33,473 nucleotides of DNA from DASPKX01 sp035627835 (GCA_035627835.1 DASPKX010000028.1:1-33473); one strand, 5' to 3'. Positions 22,479 through 31,047 are shown, counted from the stretch's first letter. Notes: generated from the sequence alone by a model not told the origin. A program made the numbers and translations.

Positions 22479-25400
22479 GTTGGGCGCCCTCCTGGGGAAG
22501 CAGTGAAACTTGTTCGGCTTTGCGGGCGGCCCGGCGTTCGGTGAAACCGCGAATCACCACGTAAAAAACAGGAGTCAGAATGAGGCCGAAGAAAGTGACT
22601 CCGATCATCCCGTAGAAGACGGCTGTGCCGAGAGCCTGGCGCATTTCGGACCCAGCCCCGCTGGCGCGCAGAAGCGGGACTACGCCAAGAATGAAAGCGA
22701 AGCTGGTCATGAGAATGGGGCGGAGGCGGAGCCTGGCCGCTTCAATGGCGGCATCGAAGCGATTGAGGCCGGCGTCCTGGCGTTGCTTTGCGAATTCGAC
22801 GATGAGGATGGCGTTCTTGACCGCTAGGCCGACGAGAACGACCAGGCCAATTTGGGTGAAGATATCGTTGTCGCGCCCGCTTATCCAAACGCCGCCGATG
22901 GCGCTGAGCAAGCACATGGGCACGATGAGAATGACTGCCAGAGGAAGGCTCCAGCTCTCGTATTGTGCGGCAAGGGTCAGGAACGCGAAGGCCACACAAA
23001 GGGGGAAGATATACAGGATAGTGTTCCCTGCCTTGATTTGCTGATAGGCAAGGTCGGTCCACTCGATGGCGAAGCCGTCGGGCAACTTTTCCTGAGCGAG
23101 CCGCTCAAGCTTTTGGATCATTTGGCCAGAGCTAACGCCAGGGAGCGCGCTTCCGCTGATATCCGCGGAATAAAAGAGGTTGTAGCGCTGAATGCGGTCG
23201 GCGCCGCCCACCTTTTCCAGGCGTGCGACAGCGGCGAGCGGGGTCATCTCACCTCGAGAATTGCGGACTTTCAGCTGCCCGACGCTGTCGGGGTTGACGC
23301 GAAACTGAGGCTCCGCTTGCGCGTAAACCTGCCAGGTGCGGCCGAAGAGGTTGAAGTCGTTGACGTAAACGGAACCAAGAAACGTCTGCAGAGTTTCGCC
23401 AATGTCAGCCATGCTAATGCCCATGCTCTTGGCTTTTGCGCGGTCGATCTGAACACGATACTGCGGAACATTGGGGCGGTAGCCGGAGATCACGGATATG
23501 AGTTCGGGGTCGCCCTGAGCGGCGTCCAATAAAGCGCGCGTAGCGCCTTCGAGAGCGAGCAGCCCGGCGTTATTCAAGTCTTGCACCTGGAGCTTAAACC
23601 CGCCGGCGTTGCCCAAGCCGCGCAAAGCAGGTGGAGGCAACACGAGCACACGGCCTTCCTGAATGACCGAAAATTTCTTCCGAATGGAAGCGAGCATTTT
23701 TTCGCCGCGGAGGTTGGGATCTTTGCGGTTCTCGAACTTATCGAGGACGAGGAAGGCAGCGCCGACATTCGGCTGATTGGCCTGCAAGACGGAGGAGTAG
23801 CCCGCAATAGCAAAGGTGTGGGCAACCCCGGGGATCTCGCGGGCAAGATCGTTCACGCGCCGAACAACTTCATCCGTCCGCTCGAAAGAGGAGCCATCCG
23901 GAAGTTGTATCACCATTATGTAGTAGCCCATGTCCTGACTGGGGATGAAGCCAGTTGGGACTTTGGTAAATGCGAACAAGCCGAGGGCGACCAGCCCAGC
24001 GTAGAGAACCAGGGCGGCTCCGCTGCGACGCAATGTTCCGCGCACAAAGCCGCTGTAAGCGCCTGCGGTGCGGCTAAATAAGCGGTTAAAGGCGCGGAAG
24101 AACCAGCCGAAGAGGAAATCGAGCAAGCGAGTGAGCCGATCCTTCGGAGCGTGATGGCTCTTCAGCAAGAGAGCGCAAAGCGCTGGGCTCAGCGTGAGTG
24201 AGTTGAATGCGGAGATCACGGTTGAAACCGCGATGGTCAGCGCGAACTGCTTGTAGAATTGGCCGGTGATGCCGGTGATGAACGCTGTTGGAACGAATAC
24301 CGCGCATAGAACCAGGGCAACCGCGATCACGGGGCCGGTCACCTCTTTCATCGCGGCGATGGTGGCGTCGCGGGGTGTCAGGCCTTCAGCAATGAAGCGT
24401 TCCACGTTTTCGACCACCACAATGGCATCGTCCACAACGATGCCGATGGCGAGCACGATGCCGAACAGGGAAAGGTTATTGAGGGAGAAGCCGAACACCT
24501 TCATGACGGCGAGGGTTCCGATGAGCGACACGGGCACAGCGAGCAGAGGAATGATTGAGGCGCGCCAGGTCTGGAGGAAAACCACGACCACGAGAACGAC
24601 GAGCAGAATCGCCTCAATGAGGGTGTGCAGAACGGCCTTCATGGAGGCGCGAATGAAGTGAGTTGGATCGTAATTGATTTGATAATCCACGCCGGGCGGG
24701 AAGGATTTGCGCATGGCGGCGAGGGTTCGGTAAACCTCATCGGCTGTATCCAAGGCGTTGCTGCCGGGTAACTGGAAGACGCGGAGGGCGACGGCGTTGT
24801 AACCGTCCATGTAGGTTTTGCTCGCGTAGTCGCGAGCGCCCAACTCAACACGCGCGACATCCCGAACGCGTGTGACCTCACCAGCGGTTCCGGTTTTAAG
24901 AACGACATCCCCAAATTCATCCGAGGTGACCAGCCGCCCATGCGCAGTGAGGGTGTATTGAAAATCGTTCGCGCCGCTGACGGGTGGCTGGCCGAGCGTG
25001 CCCGCGGCGATTTGAAGATTTTGTTCCCGCAAGGCCCGGGTGACGTCGCCTGCCGTGAGGTTCCGGGAGGCGAGTTTCTCTGGGTCGAGCCAGATGCGCA
25101 TTGTGAAATCCTGGCCGCCGAGCGAGTTGGCATCCGCCACACCGTTAATCCGCGCGATGCGGTCACGAACCTGCAAGGTGACGAAGTTCGCGAGATAGGA
25201 GATGTCGCGCGAACCGTCCGGACTGAAGAACTGGACTGCCAGAGTGAGGTCGGGGGATTGCTTTCTCGCCGTCACGCCGGAGCGGCGCACCTCTTCCGGA
25301 AGGCGAGGGAGAGTGGAGTTCACCCGGTTTTGAACAAGAACCTGGGCCGCGTTCAAATCGGTGCCCAGCTCGAAGGTGATGGTGATTTGGACACGGCCAT

Positions 25401-25659
25401 CGCTCGTGCTGGACGACGACATATAGAGCATCCGCTCGACCCCGTTGATTTCCTGCTCGAGCGGAGTCGCGACCGTTTCAGCAAGTGTTTGGGCATCCGC
25501 GCCTGGATAACTGGCCGTGACGATGACGGTGGGTGGCGCGACTTCCGGATATTGCGAGACGGGGAGCGTGAGGTAAGCCAGAGCGCCCAGGAGGGTAATC
25601 AGGATGCTTAGGACGGCTGCAAATATTGGGCGATCAACAAAGAAGCGTGGAATGCTCAT
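22471..25659 (-). CDS. RND efflux pump, HAE-1 family, MexF-like
   Basis: This is a 1062-residue inner-membrane proton-driven multidrug pump of the AcrB/MexB/MexF group. It has the N-terminus FFVDRPIFAAVLSILITLLG, two large periplasmic loops and twelve helices. The proton-relay aspartates are D410 and D411 in GIVVDDAIVVVENVE on helix 4. PEEVRRSGVT, SRNLTAGDVTRALREQN and GIVLAIGIVVDD are close to MexF-type sequences, so MexF-like is a better label than AcrB-like (judged by eye). Substrates cannot be read. The start overlaps the adaptor stop as ATGA. Length matches the family, with no sign of truncation. Confidence 0.96.
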   Translation of the reverse strand: MSIPRFFVDRPIFAAVLSILITLLGALAYLTLPVSQYPEVAPPTVIVTASYPGADAQTLAETVATPLEQEINGVERMLYMSSSSTSDGRVQITITFELGTDLNAAQVLVQNRVNSTLPRLPEEVRRSGVTARKQSPDLTLAVQFFSPDGSRDISYLANFVTLQVRDRIARINGVADANSLGGQDFTMRIWLDPEKLASRNLTAGDVTRALREQNLQIAAGTLGQPPVSGANDFQYTLTAHGRLVTSDEFGDVVLKTGTAGEVTRVRDVARVELGARDYASKTYMDGYNAVALRVFQLPGSNALDTADEVYRTLAAMRKSFPPGVDYQINYDPTHFIRASMKAVLHTLIEAILLVVLVVVVFLQTWRASIIPLLAVPVSLIGTLAVMKVFGFSLNNLSLFGIVLAIGIVVDDAIVVVENVERFIAEGLTPRDATIAAMKEVTGPVIAVALVLCAVFVPTAFITGITGQFYKQFALTIAVSTVISAFNSLTLSPALCALLLKSHHAPKDRLTRLLDFLFGWFFRAFNRLFSRTAGAYSGFVRGTLRRSGAALVLYAGLVALGLFAFTKVPTGFIPSQDMGYYIMVIQLPDGSSFERTDEVVRRVNDLAREIPGVAHTFAIAGYSSVLQANQPNVGAAFLVLDKFENRKDPNLRGEKMLASIRKKFSVIQEGRVLVLPPPALRGLGNAGGFKLQVQDLNNAGLLALEGATRALLDAAQGDPELISVISGYRPNVPQYRVQIDRAKAKSMGISMADIGETLQTFLGSVYVNDFNLFGRTWQVYAQAEPQFRVNPDSVGQLKVRNSRGEMTPLAAVARLEKVGGADRIQRYNLFYSADISGSALPGVSSGQMIQKLERLAQEKLPDGFAIEWTDLAYQQIKAGNTILYIFPLCVAFAFLTLAAQYESWSLPLAVILIVPMCLLSAIGGVWISGRDNDIFTQIGLVVLVGLAVKNAILIVEFAKQRQDAGLNRFDAAIEAARLRLRPILMTSFAFILGVVPLLRASGAGSEMRQALGTAVFYGMIGVTFFGLILTPVFYVVIRGFTERRAARKAEQVSLLPQEGAQHA

Positions 25660-26837
25660 TTGGCTCCTTGAGATTGGCTGGAGGCGAGAATGGCGTTGGT
25701 GGACATTGGCGCGCCTTGAGGGGCGACCTTCAGGCCAGGGCGCGCGCTCATCAAACCTGTGACAATGACGCGGTCATCCGACTGCAGGCCTTCGCGCACA
25801 ACACGCAAGCCGTTGACGATCGGGCCAGTCTTCACATTTCGAGCAACAGCCACGTCATTGGACCCAACAACCAGCACGTAAGGCCGCCCCTGGTCGCTCC
25901 CGATGGCGCTGTCACGAATGAGAAGCCCTTCGTACTCCGCGACGCCCGGAATGCGAACGCGGGCAAAGAAGCCGGGAGCCATCAGGCGATCTGGGTTTTC
26001 GAAAACTGCGCGGGCTCTAATCGTTCCAGTGGCCGGATTTACCTGGTTATCAACGAAATCAACCTGGCCCTTGTGGGGAAAACCTTGCTCATTTCCCAAC
26101 GCCATTTCCGCGGGAATGTTGCCGAAAAGCGCGCTGGTCCGTTTGCCTTCACGATGCCATTGGCGGTACCGGAGCGCGGAAGCCTCATCGGCCTCGAAGT
26201 AGCAGTAAAGCGGATCGAGAGAAACGATGGTGGTCAGGAGAGTCGCGTTTTGAGTGTTGCCGCCAGTGATCAGGTTGCCGGAGGTCACTCGCGCGTTACT
26301 GATGCGTCCAGTGATGGCCGCACGCACCTGGGTGAACTCCAACTCCAACTCGGCGGAACGGGCGGCAGCTTCGGCGGCAAGCAACGCTTCGTCCGCTTGC
26401 GCGGCGGTTTTGACGCGGGTCTCGTAGGCGTCGGTGGAAATGGCTTTGGAGGCAGCGAGGTTTTCGGCACGTTTGGCTTCACCTCGCGCAAGTTCGGCGC
26501 GGGCACGGGCTGCTCCAACTTCAGCTTTGGCGCGATCGACTGCGGCCTGGTACGGGCGACGATCTATAGTGAAGAGGAGATCGCCTTGCTGAACATCAGC
26601 CCCCTCCTTGAAGTGAACCTTGTCGATGTATCCCGAGACGCGCGCACGGACATCAACTGTTTCGGGCGAGGCCAGCCTGCCGGTGAACTCATCCCATTCA
26701 GTGACTTTCTGGGCGATCGGAAGGGCAGTAGTGACAGCAGGCGCAGGCGGAGCGGCCGGTGGCTGGCGTTGTTTGCCGCAAGCTGCCAGCAGCGAGAGGA
26801 GGGTCAACGAAAGGACGGCTAGGTAGTTTTTGCTCAT
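25656..26837 (-). CDS. RND periplasmic adaptor (membrane fusion protein), MexE-like
   Basis: This is a 393-residue lipoprotein adaptor. The signal peptide ends in LLAAC (C20). WDEFTGRLASPETVDVRARVSGYIDKVHF begins the barrel/lipoyl region in the style of MexE. Next come the helical hairpin (about 100-170, rich in Ala/Glu/Arg), the second lipoyl half (LEFTQVRAAITGRI), the beta-barrel and the membrane-proximal domain. I chose ATG 26837, which places the lipobox correctly; the longer frame from 27023 would run through the divergent LysR promoter and coding sequence. It is the first gene of the efflux operon, with an inverted repeat 7 bases upstream. Confidence 0.93.
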   Translation of the reverse strand: MSKNYLAVLSLTLLSLLAACGKQRQPPAAPPAPAVTTALPIAQKVTEWDEFTGRLASPETVDVRARVSGYIDKVHFKEGADVQQGDLLFTIDRRPYQAAVDRAKAEVGAARARAELARGEAKRAENLAASKAISTDAYETRVKTAAQADEALLAAEAAARSAELELEFTQVRAAITGRISNARVTSGNLITGGNTQNATLLTTIVSLDPLYCYFEADEASALRYRQWHREGKRTSALFGNIPAEMALGNEQGFPHKGQVDFVDNQVNPATGTIRARAVFENPDRLMAPGFFARVRIPGVAEYEGLLIRDSAIGSDQGRPYVLVVGSNDVAVARNVKTGPIVNGLRVVREGLQSDDRVIVTGLMSARPGLKVAPQGAPMSTNAILASSQSQGAK

Positions 26838-26843
26838 TCTGGG

Positions 26844-26856
26844 CCCTGAAACAGGG
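26844..26856. promoter_or_regulatory. inverted repeat CCCTG-AAA-CAGGG before the efflux operon
   Basis: This perfect 5-3-5 palindrome lies 7 bases upstream of the adaptor ATG, where the ribosome-binding site and transcript start would be expected. It could be an operator or a leader hairpin. It is in the 89-bp region shared with the divergent LysR gene. Confidence 0.4.
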
Positions 26857-26904
26857 TTCTTGAAGGATAGGGCGAGAAAGCCTGCTGAGTAGACGAAGGT
26901 TTGA

Positions 26905-26915
26905 ATAACGCTTAT
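26905..26915. promoter_or_regulatory. inverted repeat ATAA-CGC-TTAT, candidate LysR operator
   Basis: An 11-base A/T-rich dyad lies 12 bases before the LysR start and 68 bases before the adaptor start. LysR regulators bind A/T-rich dyads in shared divergent promoters. The classical T-N11-A spacing is not centred on this dyad, so the assignment is tentative. Confidence 0.35.
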
Positions 26916-26926
26916 ACACTTTCTGA

Positions 26927-27853
26927 ATGACAGCCTTTGAGGATATGCGGCTGCTGCGGTCGTTTGTGCGGATCGCGGAGAGTGGAAGCATTTCGGCGGC
27001 GGCGCGGGCGATGAACACCTCACAGCCGACAGTGAGCCGGCAACTAAGCCAACTGGAGCAAGACGCAGGGGTGGTGCTGCTGCGACGGGACACGCACACG
27101 ATGAGCCTCACTGCGGCCGGGCACCGGCTGCTGGAGGATGCGCGGCGCATCCTGAACATGGCAGAGGCCGCGGCTGAGCGGGTGCGTGAGGACAAAGAAG
27201 CGCCTCAAGGACATCTGCGATTGGTGGCTGTGCTCGACTCTGGCCAGTGGCTGTTGCCACGCGCTCTGGCGAAGTTCAGGGAGCGTTATCCCCGTGTGAC
27301 GGCAGAACTGCACCTTACCAATAGGCCAAGCAAGTTTGCGGAAGAGGGGTTCGATTGCGGGCTGTTGGTTGGGCCCATCACTGACACGTCTCTGGCCACT
27401 CGCAAGCTAGGGCTTATGACACGCTCCCTTGTGGCCGCCCCTGCCCTGCTCGCGCGGACGGGAGTTCCCAAGTCACCGAGCGACCTGCGGTCACTGCCTT
27501 ACTTGGGGATCCTGCAGCCGCACTTTTTCTCGCGCGACCGAGTGTCTCTCGTGCGCAAAGGGCAGCCGAGGAGTGTCCGCCTCTCACCAGTGTTGGTGCT
27601 CGACGGGATGACCGCGTTGCGTGAGGCAGCTATTGCGGGCGCCGGGATGACAAGCTCCCCGGATTGGCTGATCGCCGACGCAGTGCGCCGAGGAGAACTG
27701 GTGAAGCTGCTGCCCGGCTGGGAGGTGTCGCCCGCAGGTGTGCATATTGTTTTCCCGACCGGGCACTTGCCCAGCCGGGTTCGAGCGCTCATAGATTTCC
27801 TGGCCGAGGAGATACCAGCAATGCTCGAGGGCAGCTCGCTTAAACGAGCTTAA
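26927..27853 (+). CDS. LysR-family transcriptional regulator
   Basis: This is a 308-residue regulator. The winged helix-turn-helix is at residues ~7-65 (FVRIAESGSISAAARAMNTS followed by QPTVSRQLSQLE). The effector-binding domain is at ~95-300, with GHLRLVAVLDSGQWLLPRAL at its start, typical of the CrgA/PA-type LysR subgroup. It is divergent from the RND operon and separated by 89 bases, the arrangement of LysR genes that control their neighbour, as MexT does for mexEF-oprN. The inducer is unknown. ATG 26927 has no clear ribosome-binding site; ATG 26945 is an alternative. It ends 3 bases from the stop of the convergent FMN reductase gene. Confidence 0.93.
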   Translation: MTAFEDMRLLRSFVRIAESGSISAAARAMNTSQPTVSRQLSQLEQDAGVVLLRRDTHTMSLTAAGHRLLEDARRILNMAEAAAERVREDKEAPQGHLRLVAVLDSGQWLLPRALAKFRERYPRVTAELHLTNRPSKFAEEGFDCGLLVGPITDTSLATRKLGLMTRSLVAAPALLARTGVPKSPSDLRSLPYLGILQPHFFSRDRVSLVRKGQPRSVRLSPVLVLDGMTALREAAIAGAGMTSSPDWLIADAVRRGELVKLLPGWEVSPAGVHIVFPTGHLPSRVRALIDFLAEEIPAMLEGSSLKRA

Positions 27854-27856
27854 CGG

Positions 27857-28426
27857 TCAGGAAGCCTTCACGCCTTGCCGAAGCAGGCGGACGCGGTCGC
27901 AGAGCGCTTCGACAAGTTGGCGGATGAGCTTGCGGGAAGTGTCGTGCGTCAGGCGCCCGCTTTGGTCGAAGGATTCTGAGGCGTTCCCCACCATCACTTC
28001 GGGTTGGTTCACAACGTGCATGTCGAGATAGACGAAGACCTGCCGGAGGTGGTATTGCGCGCGGGCGGTGCCGAAACGGCCCACAGAGGCGCCCATGATT
28101 GCGGCGGGTTTACCCATCCACGCACTGTCGCCGTAAGGGCGAGAGGCCCAGTCGATGGCGTTCTTAAGGCTGCCCGGGATGGAATAATTGTATTCGGGTG
28201 TGGCGAAGAGGATAGCGTCTGCGGCGCGGATGCGCTTCTTGAGATCGTTCACCTGCGGTGGGACGTTCGCTTCCAGGTCTTCGCTGAATACGGGAAGGCC
28301 GTTGAGATCGAAAATATCGAGAGTGACACCGGGCGGGAGAGATTCTTGAGCGGCTTTGAGCAGCGCTGTGTTGTACGATCCGTGTCGAAGACTTCCTGAA
28401 ATACCGAGAATTTTGATTGTGTCCAT
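27857..28426 (-). CDS. NAD(P)H-dependent FMN reductase (flavodoxin-like)
   Basis: The 189-residue protein has the flavodoxin fold of the YieF/ChrR/SsuE-like group. The FMN phosphate loop GISGSLRHGSYN is at residues 8-19, and the conserved FATPEYNYSIPGSLKNAIDW is at 74-93. Family members reduce FMN, quinones, chromate or azo compounds at the expense of NAD(P)H in the cytoplasm. I chose ATG 28426, preceded by AAGGGG with 5-base spacing; the open frame upstream to 28567 has no family match. Convergent placement beside a LysR-controlled efflux operon suggests defence against redox-active or quinone-like compounds (inference). Confidence 0.92.
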   Translation of the reverse strand: MDTIKILGISGSLRHGSYNTALLKAAQESLPPGVTLDIFDLNGLPVFSEDLEANVPPQVNDLKKRIRAADAILFATPEYNYSIPGSLKNAIDWASRPYGDSAWMGKPAAIMGASVGRFGTARAQYHLRQVFVYLDMHVVNQPEVMVGNASESFDQSGRLTHDTSRKLIRQLVEALCDRVRLLRQGVKAS

Positions 28427-28521
28427 ATTTACCCCTTGAGCGGACGATAGAGGAACGAGCGGCGTTTTCAAGTGAGCGCGGTGGGTAAATTCTGGCATAA
28501 AACAGAAGGAGGATATCCGCA

Positions 28522-28548
28522 TCCTCCTACGCCAAAGGCTACGGAGGA
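28522..28548. repeat. imperfect palindrome TCCTCC ... GGAGGA
   Basis: TCCTCCTACGCC and GGCTACGGAGGA flank an AAA spacer and form a stem of 6 plus 3 pairs with a 3x3 internal loop. It lies in the 284-base gap between the FMN reductase and thrS. The form is like a dispersed intergenic element rather than a terminator, as no T-run follows. Confidence 0.5.
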
Positions 28549-28553
28549 CGAGG

Positions 28554-28564
28554 ATTTCGCAGAT
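28554..28564. repeat. dispersed ATTTCGCAGAT repeat copy
   Basis: This 11-base word is the exact reverse complement of 90-100 in the tandem repeat at the left end of the window, and is related to the copy at 12604-12615. It directly follows the palindrome at 28522-28548. Confidence 0.4.
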
Positions 28565-28625
28565 CAAGACGGAACACAGAGGAGATGAGCGGCTGTGAAA
28601 ACATCACGGGGCAGCGTTCAGGAGG

Positions 28626-28643
28626 CGCAACCTAAAGGTTGCG
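28626..28643. repeat. perfect palindrome CGCAACCT-AA-AGGTTGCG
   Basis: An 8-bp perfect stem with a two-base centre lies 67 bases before thrS. The tight centre disfavours an RNA hairpin with so short a loop, and suggests either a protein-binding dyad or a dispersed intergenic element. No T-box features are visible between it and thrS. Confidence 0.5.
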
Positions 28644-28710
28644 GCTACAGAGGATTTCGATTGGGCAATGCTTGAAACTGGGGGGGCGTTGATTAAGCTG
28701 CTCTCCCTTT

Positions 28711-30537
28711 ATGGCGGAAGCTCCTAAAACACCGGTGGAACGCAAAACGCTCGATCAACGCGAGCAGATGAGCGAGTTGGAACGACTGCGCCACTCCTGC
28801 GCGCATATCATGGCCACAGCGGTGTTGCGCATTTGGCCAGACGCCATGCTGGATATCGGCCCGCCCACAAAGGAAGGGTTCTACTACGATTTCGATCTGC
28901 CCAGCCACCGCCTCAGCCCCGAGGATTTTCCAAAGATCGAGGCGGAGATGCAGAAGGTGGTGAAGGAGAACCAGGTCTTCGAGAAATCGATTAAGACACG
29001 CGATGAAGCACGCGCTTACTTCGAGGTGCGGAACCAAAAGTACAAGGTGGAGCGTCTGGCGGATATTCCTGAACGCGAGGCGATTTCTTTTTTCCAGAAC
29101 GGGGAGTTTGTGGATTTGTGCGCCGGGCCGCATGTGATGCGCACGGGGAATGTGAAGGCGTTCAAGCTGCTCACGGTGGCTTCGGCTTACTTCCGCGGGA
29201 ATGAGAAGAATCCTCAGTTGCAGCGCATCTACGGAACAGCGTTTCCGAATAAGACAGAACTGGAAGCGTGGTTGGCTGCGCAAGAGGAGGCGAAACGCCG
29301 GGATCATCGGAAGATCGGCAAGGAGATGCAGCTGTTCACCTTCGACGACGATGTCGGGCCTGGGTTGCCGCTCTGGATGCCGAAGGGCGCGGTGTTGATC
29401 GAGGAGCTGGAGAAACTGGCGAAGGAGACGGAGTTCCGGGCGGGGTATGTGCGTGTGCGGACGCCGCATTTGGCGAAGGAGTCGATGTACAAGACCTCCG
29501 GCCACCTCCCCTACTACGCTGAAAGCATGTTCCCGCCAATGGAGCTGCGGGAGGAGACAGCGGGCGGCGAGCGCGTGGTGGAGAAGTATTACCTGAAGGC
29601 GATGAACTGCCCGCATCACCACAAGATTTTCGGGTCTGTTCCACGGAGCTACCGCGACTTGCCGCTGCGCCTGGCCGAATACGGCACTTGCTATCGCTAT
29701 GAGCAATCGGGCGAGCTGATGGGCTTGATGCGCGTGCGCTCGATGCAGATGAACGATGCGCACATTTACTGCACACCAGAGCAGTTCGCGTCGGAGTTCA
29801 AGGCGGTCAATGAGATGTATCTGCATTACTTCAAGATCTTTGGGTTCGAGAAGTACCAGATGCGCTTCAGCACGCATGATCCGAAGCGGCTCGGCGAGAA
29901 GTTCGTTGATGAGCCGGAGCTTTGGAAAAAAACCGAAGACATGGTGCGCAACGTCCTGCAGGAGTCGGGCATCAACTTTGTTGAGATTCCAAACGAGGCG
30001 GCGTTCTACGGGCCGAAGATCGATGTGCAGGTTTGGAGCGTGACGGGGCGTGAATTTACCATCGCGACGAACCAGGTGGATTTCGCGGTGCCGCGTCGGT
30101 TCGGCTTAGTTTATAAGACCCGCGAGAACAGCGAAGGAACGCCACTATGCATTCATCGCGCGCCGCTGGGGACGCACGAGCGCTTTGTGGCCTTCCTGAT
30201 CGAGCATTACGCGGGCAACTTCCCGCTGTGGTTGGCGCCTGAGCAGGTGCGCGTGCTGCCAATTGGTGATCCGCAGCATGAGTATGCTCACGCCATTGTG
30301 GCTGAGATGCGGGCCAAAGGCATTCGCGCAGAGATCGATGCGAGCGGTGACAAGATCGGCGCTAAGATCCGGAACGCGGAGAAAGACAAGGTTCACACCA
30401 TGTTCATCATCGGCCAGAAGGAACAGGACGCTGGGAATGTTGCGGTGCGCGTGCATGGCAAAGGCGACCAGGGGGCCAAGCCGAAGGACGAAGTGGTCGC
30501 GCAACTGGTGGCGGACATTGAGTCCCGCCGCAGCTAG
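28711..30537 (+). CDS. thrS: threonyl-tRNA synthetase lacking the TGS domain
   Basis: This is a 608-residue class II synthetase that charges tRNA-Thr. The editing domain begins almost at once, with LRHSCAHIMATA (H28 and H32 of its HxxxH), GPPTKEGFYYDFDL, and the second-half motif FVDLCAGPHV. The catalytic core has the zinc cysteine in LKAMNCPHH, motif 2 with CYRYEQSGELMGLMRVRSMQMND, and the zinc histidine in CIHRAPLGTHERF. The anticodon-binding domain covers the last ~110 residues. The N-terminal TGS domain (about 60 residues in Escherichia coli) is absent, and the start region has no room for it in frame. Editing and aminoacylation residues look intact. No strong Shine-Dalgarno precedes the ATG. 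Confidence 0.96.
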   Translation: MAEAPKTPVERKTLDQREQMSELERLRHSCAHIMATAVLRIWPDAMLDIGPPTKEGFYYDFDLPSHRLSPEDFPKIEAEMQKVVKENQVFEKSIKTRDEARAYFEVRNQKYKVERLADIPEREAISFFQNGEFVDLCAGPHVMRTGNVKAFKLLTVASAYFRGNEKNPQLQRIYGTAFPNKTELEAWLAAQEEAKRRDHRKIGKEMQLFTFDDDVGPGLPLWMPKGAVLIEELEKLAKETEFRAGYVRVRTPHLAKESMYKTSGHLPYYAESMFPPMELREETAGGERVVEKYYLKAMNCPHHHKIFGSVPRSYRDLPLRLAEYGTCYRYEQSGELMGLMRVRSMQMNDAHIYCTPEQFASEFKAVNEMYLHYFKIFGFEKYQMRFSTHDPKRLGEKFVDEPELWKKTEDMVRNVLQESGINFVEIPNEAAFYGPKIDVQVWSVTGREFTIATNQVDFAVPRRFGLVYKTRENSEGTPLCIHRAPLGTHERFVAFLIEHYAGNFPLWLAPEQVRVLPIGDPQHEYAHAIVAEMRAKGIRAEIDASGDKIGAKIRNAEKDKVHTMFIIGQKEQDAGNVAVRVHGKGDQGAKPKDEVVAQLVADIESRRS

Positions 30538-31043
30538 TCAGTATCTTCGTCAACCGGCCGGCCTTCGAGATGAGCCTCGAGCCGGTCGAAGTTCTGCTCA
30601 TTGGCTGAAGCGATAAAGCGCCCGAGATCCTTGTTCTGGGTTAATGACTCGAAGTTCATCTCCCAGGTCAAAATGGTTGCGCCATCGTGCTCCTCGTAAG
30701 TGGTGATCATCCGAAAGGTGTGCATCGGCTGGATATGATCAAAGACGATGCGCTCCAAAGGCACGACCTTGACGAAGACTTTTCGGATCTCAAAGTGAGT
30801 GTTGTCCGGCCCGTGCATTGTGAACTCCCATCGGCCACCAGGCTGCAGGTCGAAGACTTGAAATTCATTCGTGAAACCGTTCGGCCCCCACCATTGGGCT
30901 AAACGCGCCGGATCTGCAAAGGCGCGATAAACTTCCGCGCGCGAAAAGGGGAACGCACGGCGGCTGACCACCTGGATTTTTTCCCCGTGGGTCATGCCGG
31001 AGGTGATAAATGAGTCCTTTGGCTCTGAGGAGTCTTCGTTCAT
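30534..31043 (-). CDS. AHSA1/SRPBCC-domain protein
   Basis: This 169-residue protein of the START-like AHSA1 group has FPFSRAEVYRAFADPARLAQWWGPNGF, then GGRWEFTMHGPD, and a C-terminal helix NFDRLEAHLEG. The fold forms a cavity for hydrophobic ligands; members range from Hsp90 co-chaperone-like proteins to polyketide cyclase-like enzymes, and the ligand here is unknown. Its TAG stop shares CTAG (30534-30537) with the thrS stop on the other strand. It begins 4 bases after the stop of the small basic protein gene at 31048, so the two are probably one transcript. ATG 30995 (MTHGEKIQ) is an alternative start closer to the domain edge. Confidence 0.88.
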   Translation of the reverse strand: MNEDSSEPKDSFITSGMTHGEKIQVVSRRAFPFSRAEVYRAFADPARLAQWWGPNGFTNEFQVFDLQPGGRWEFTMHGPDNTHFEIRKVFVKVVPLERIVFDHIQPMHTFRMITTYEEHDGATILTWEMNFESLTQNKDLGRFIASANEQNFDRLEAHLEGRPVDEDTD

Positions 31044-31047
31044 GCGC

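Noticed and set aside
28568..28710. T-box riboswitch before thrS
   Set aside because: I could not find the conserved T-box sequence, a specifier stem or an antiterminator/terminator pair; only a short dyad is present.
28693..29877. 394-codon minus-strand frame opposite thrS
   Set aside because: The threonyl-tRNA synthetase motifs on the plus strand are unmistakable; the antisense product is leucine/histidine/arginine-rich shadow sequence.
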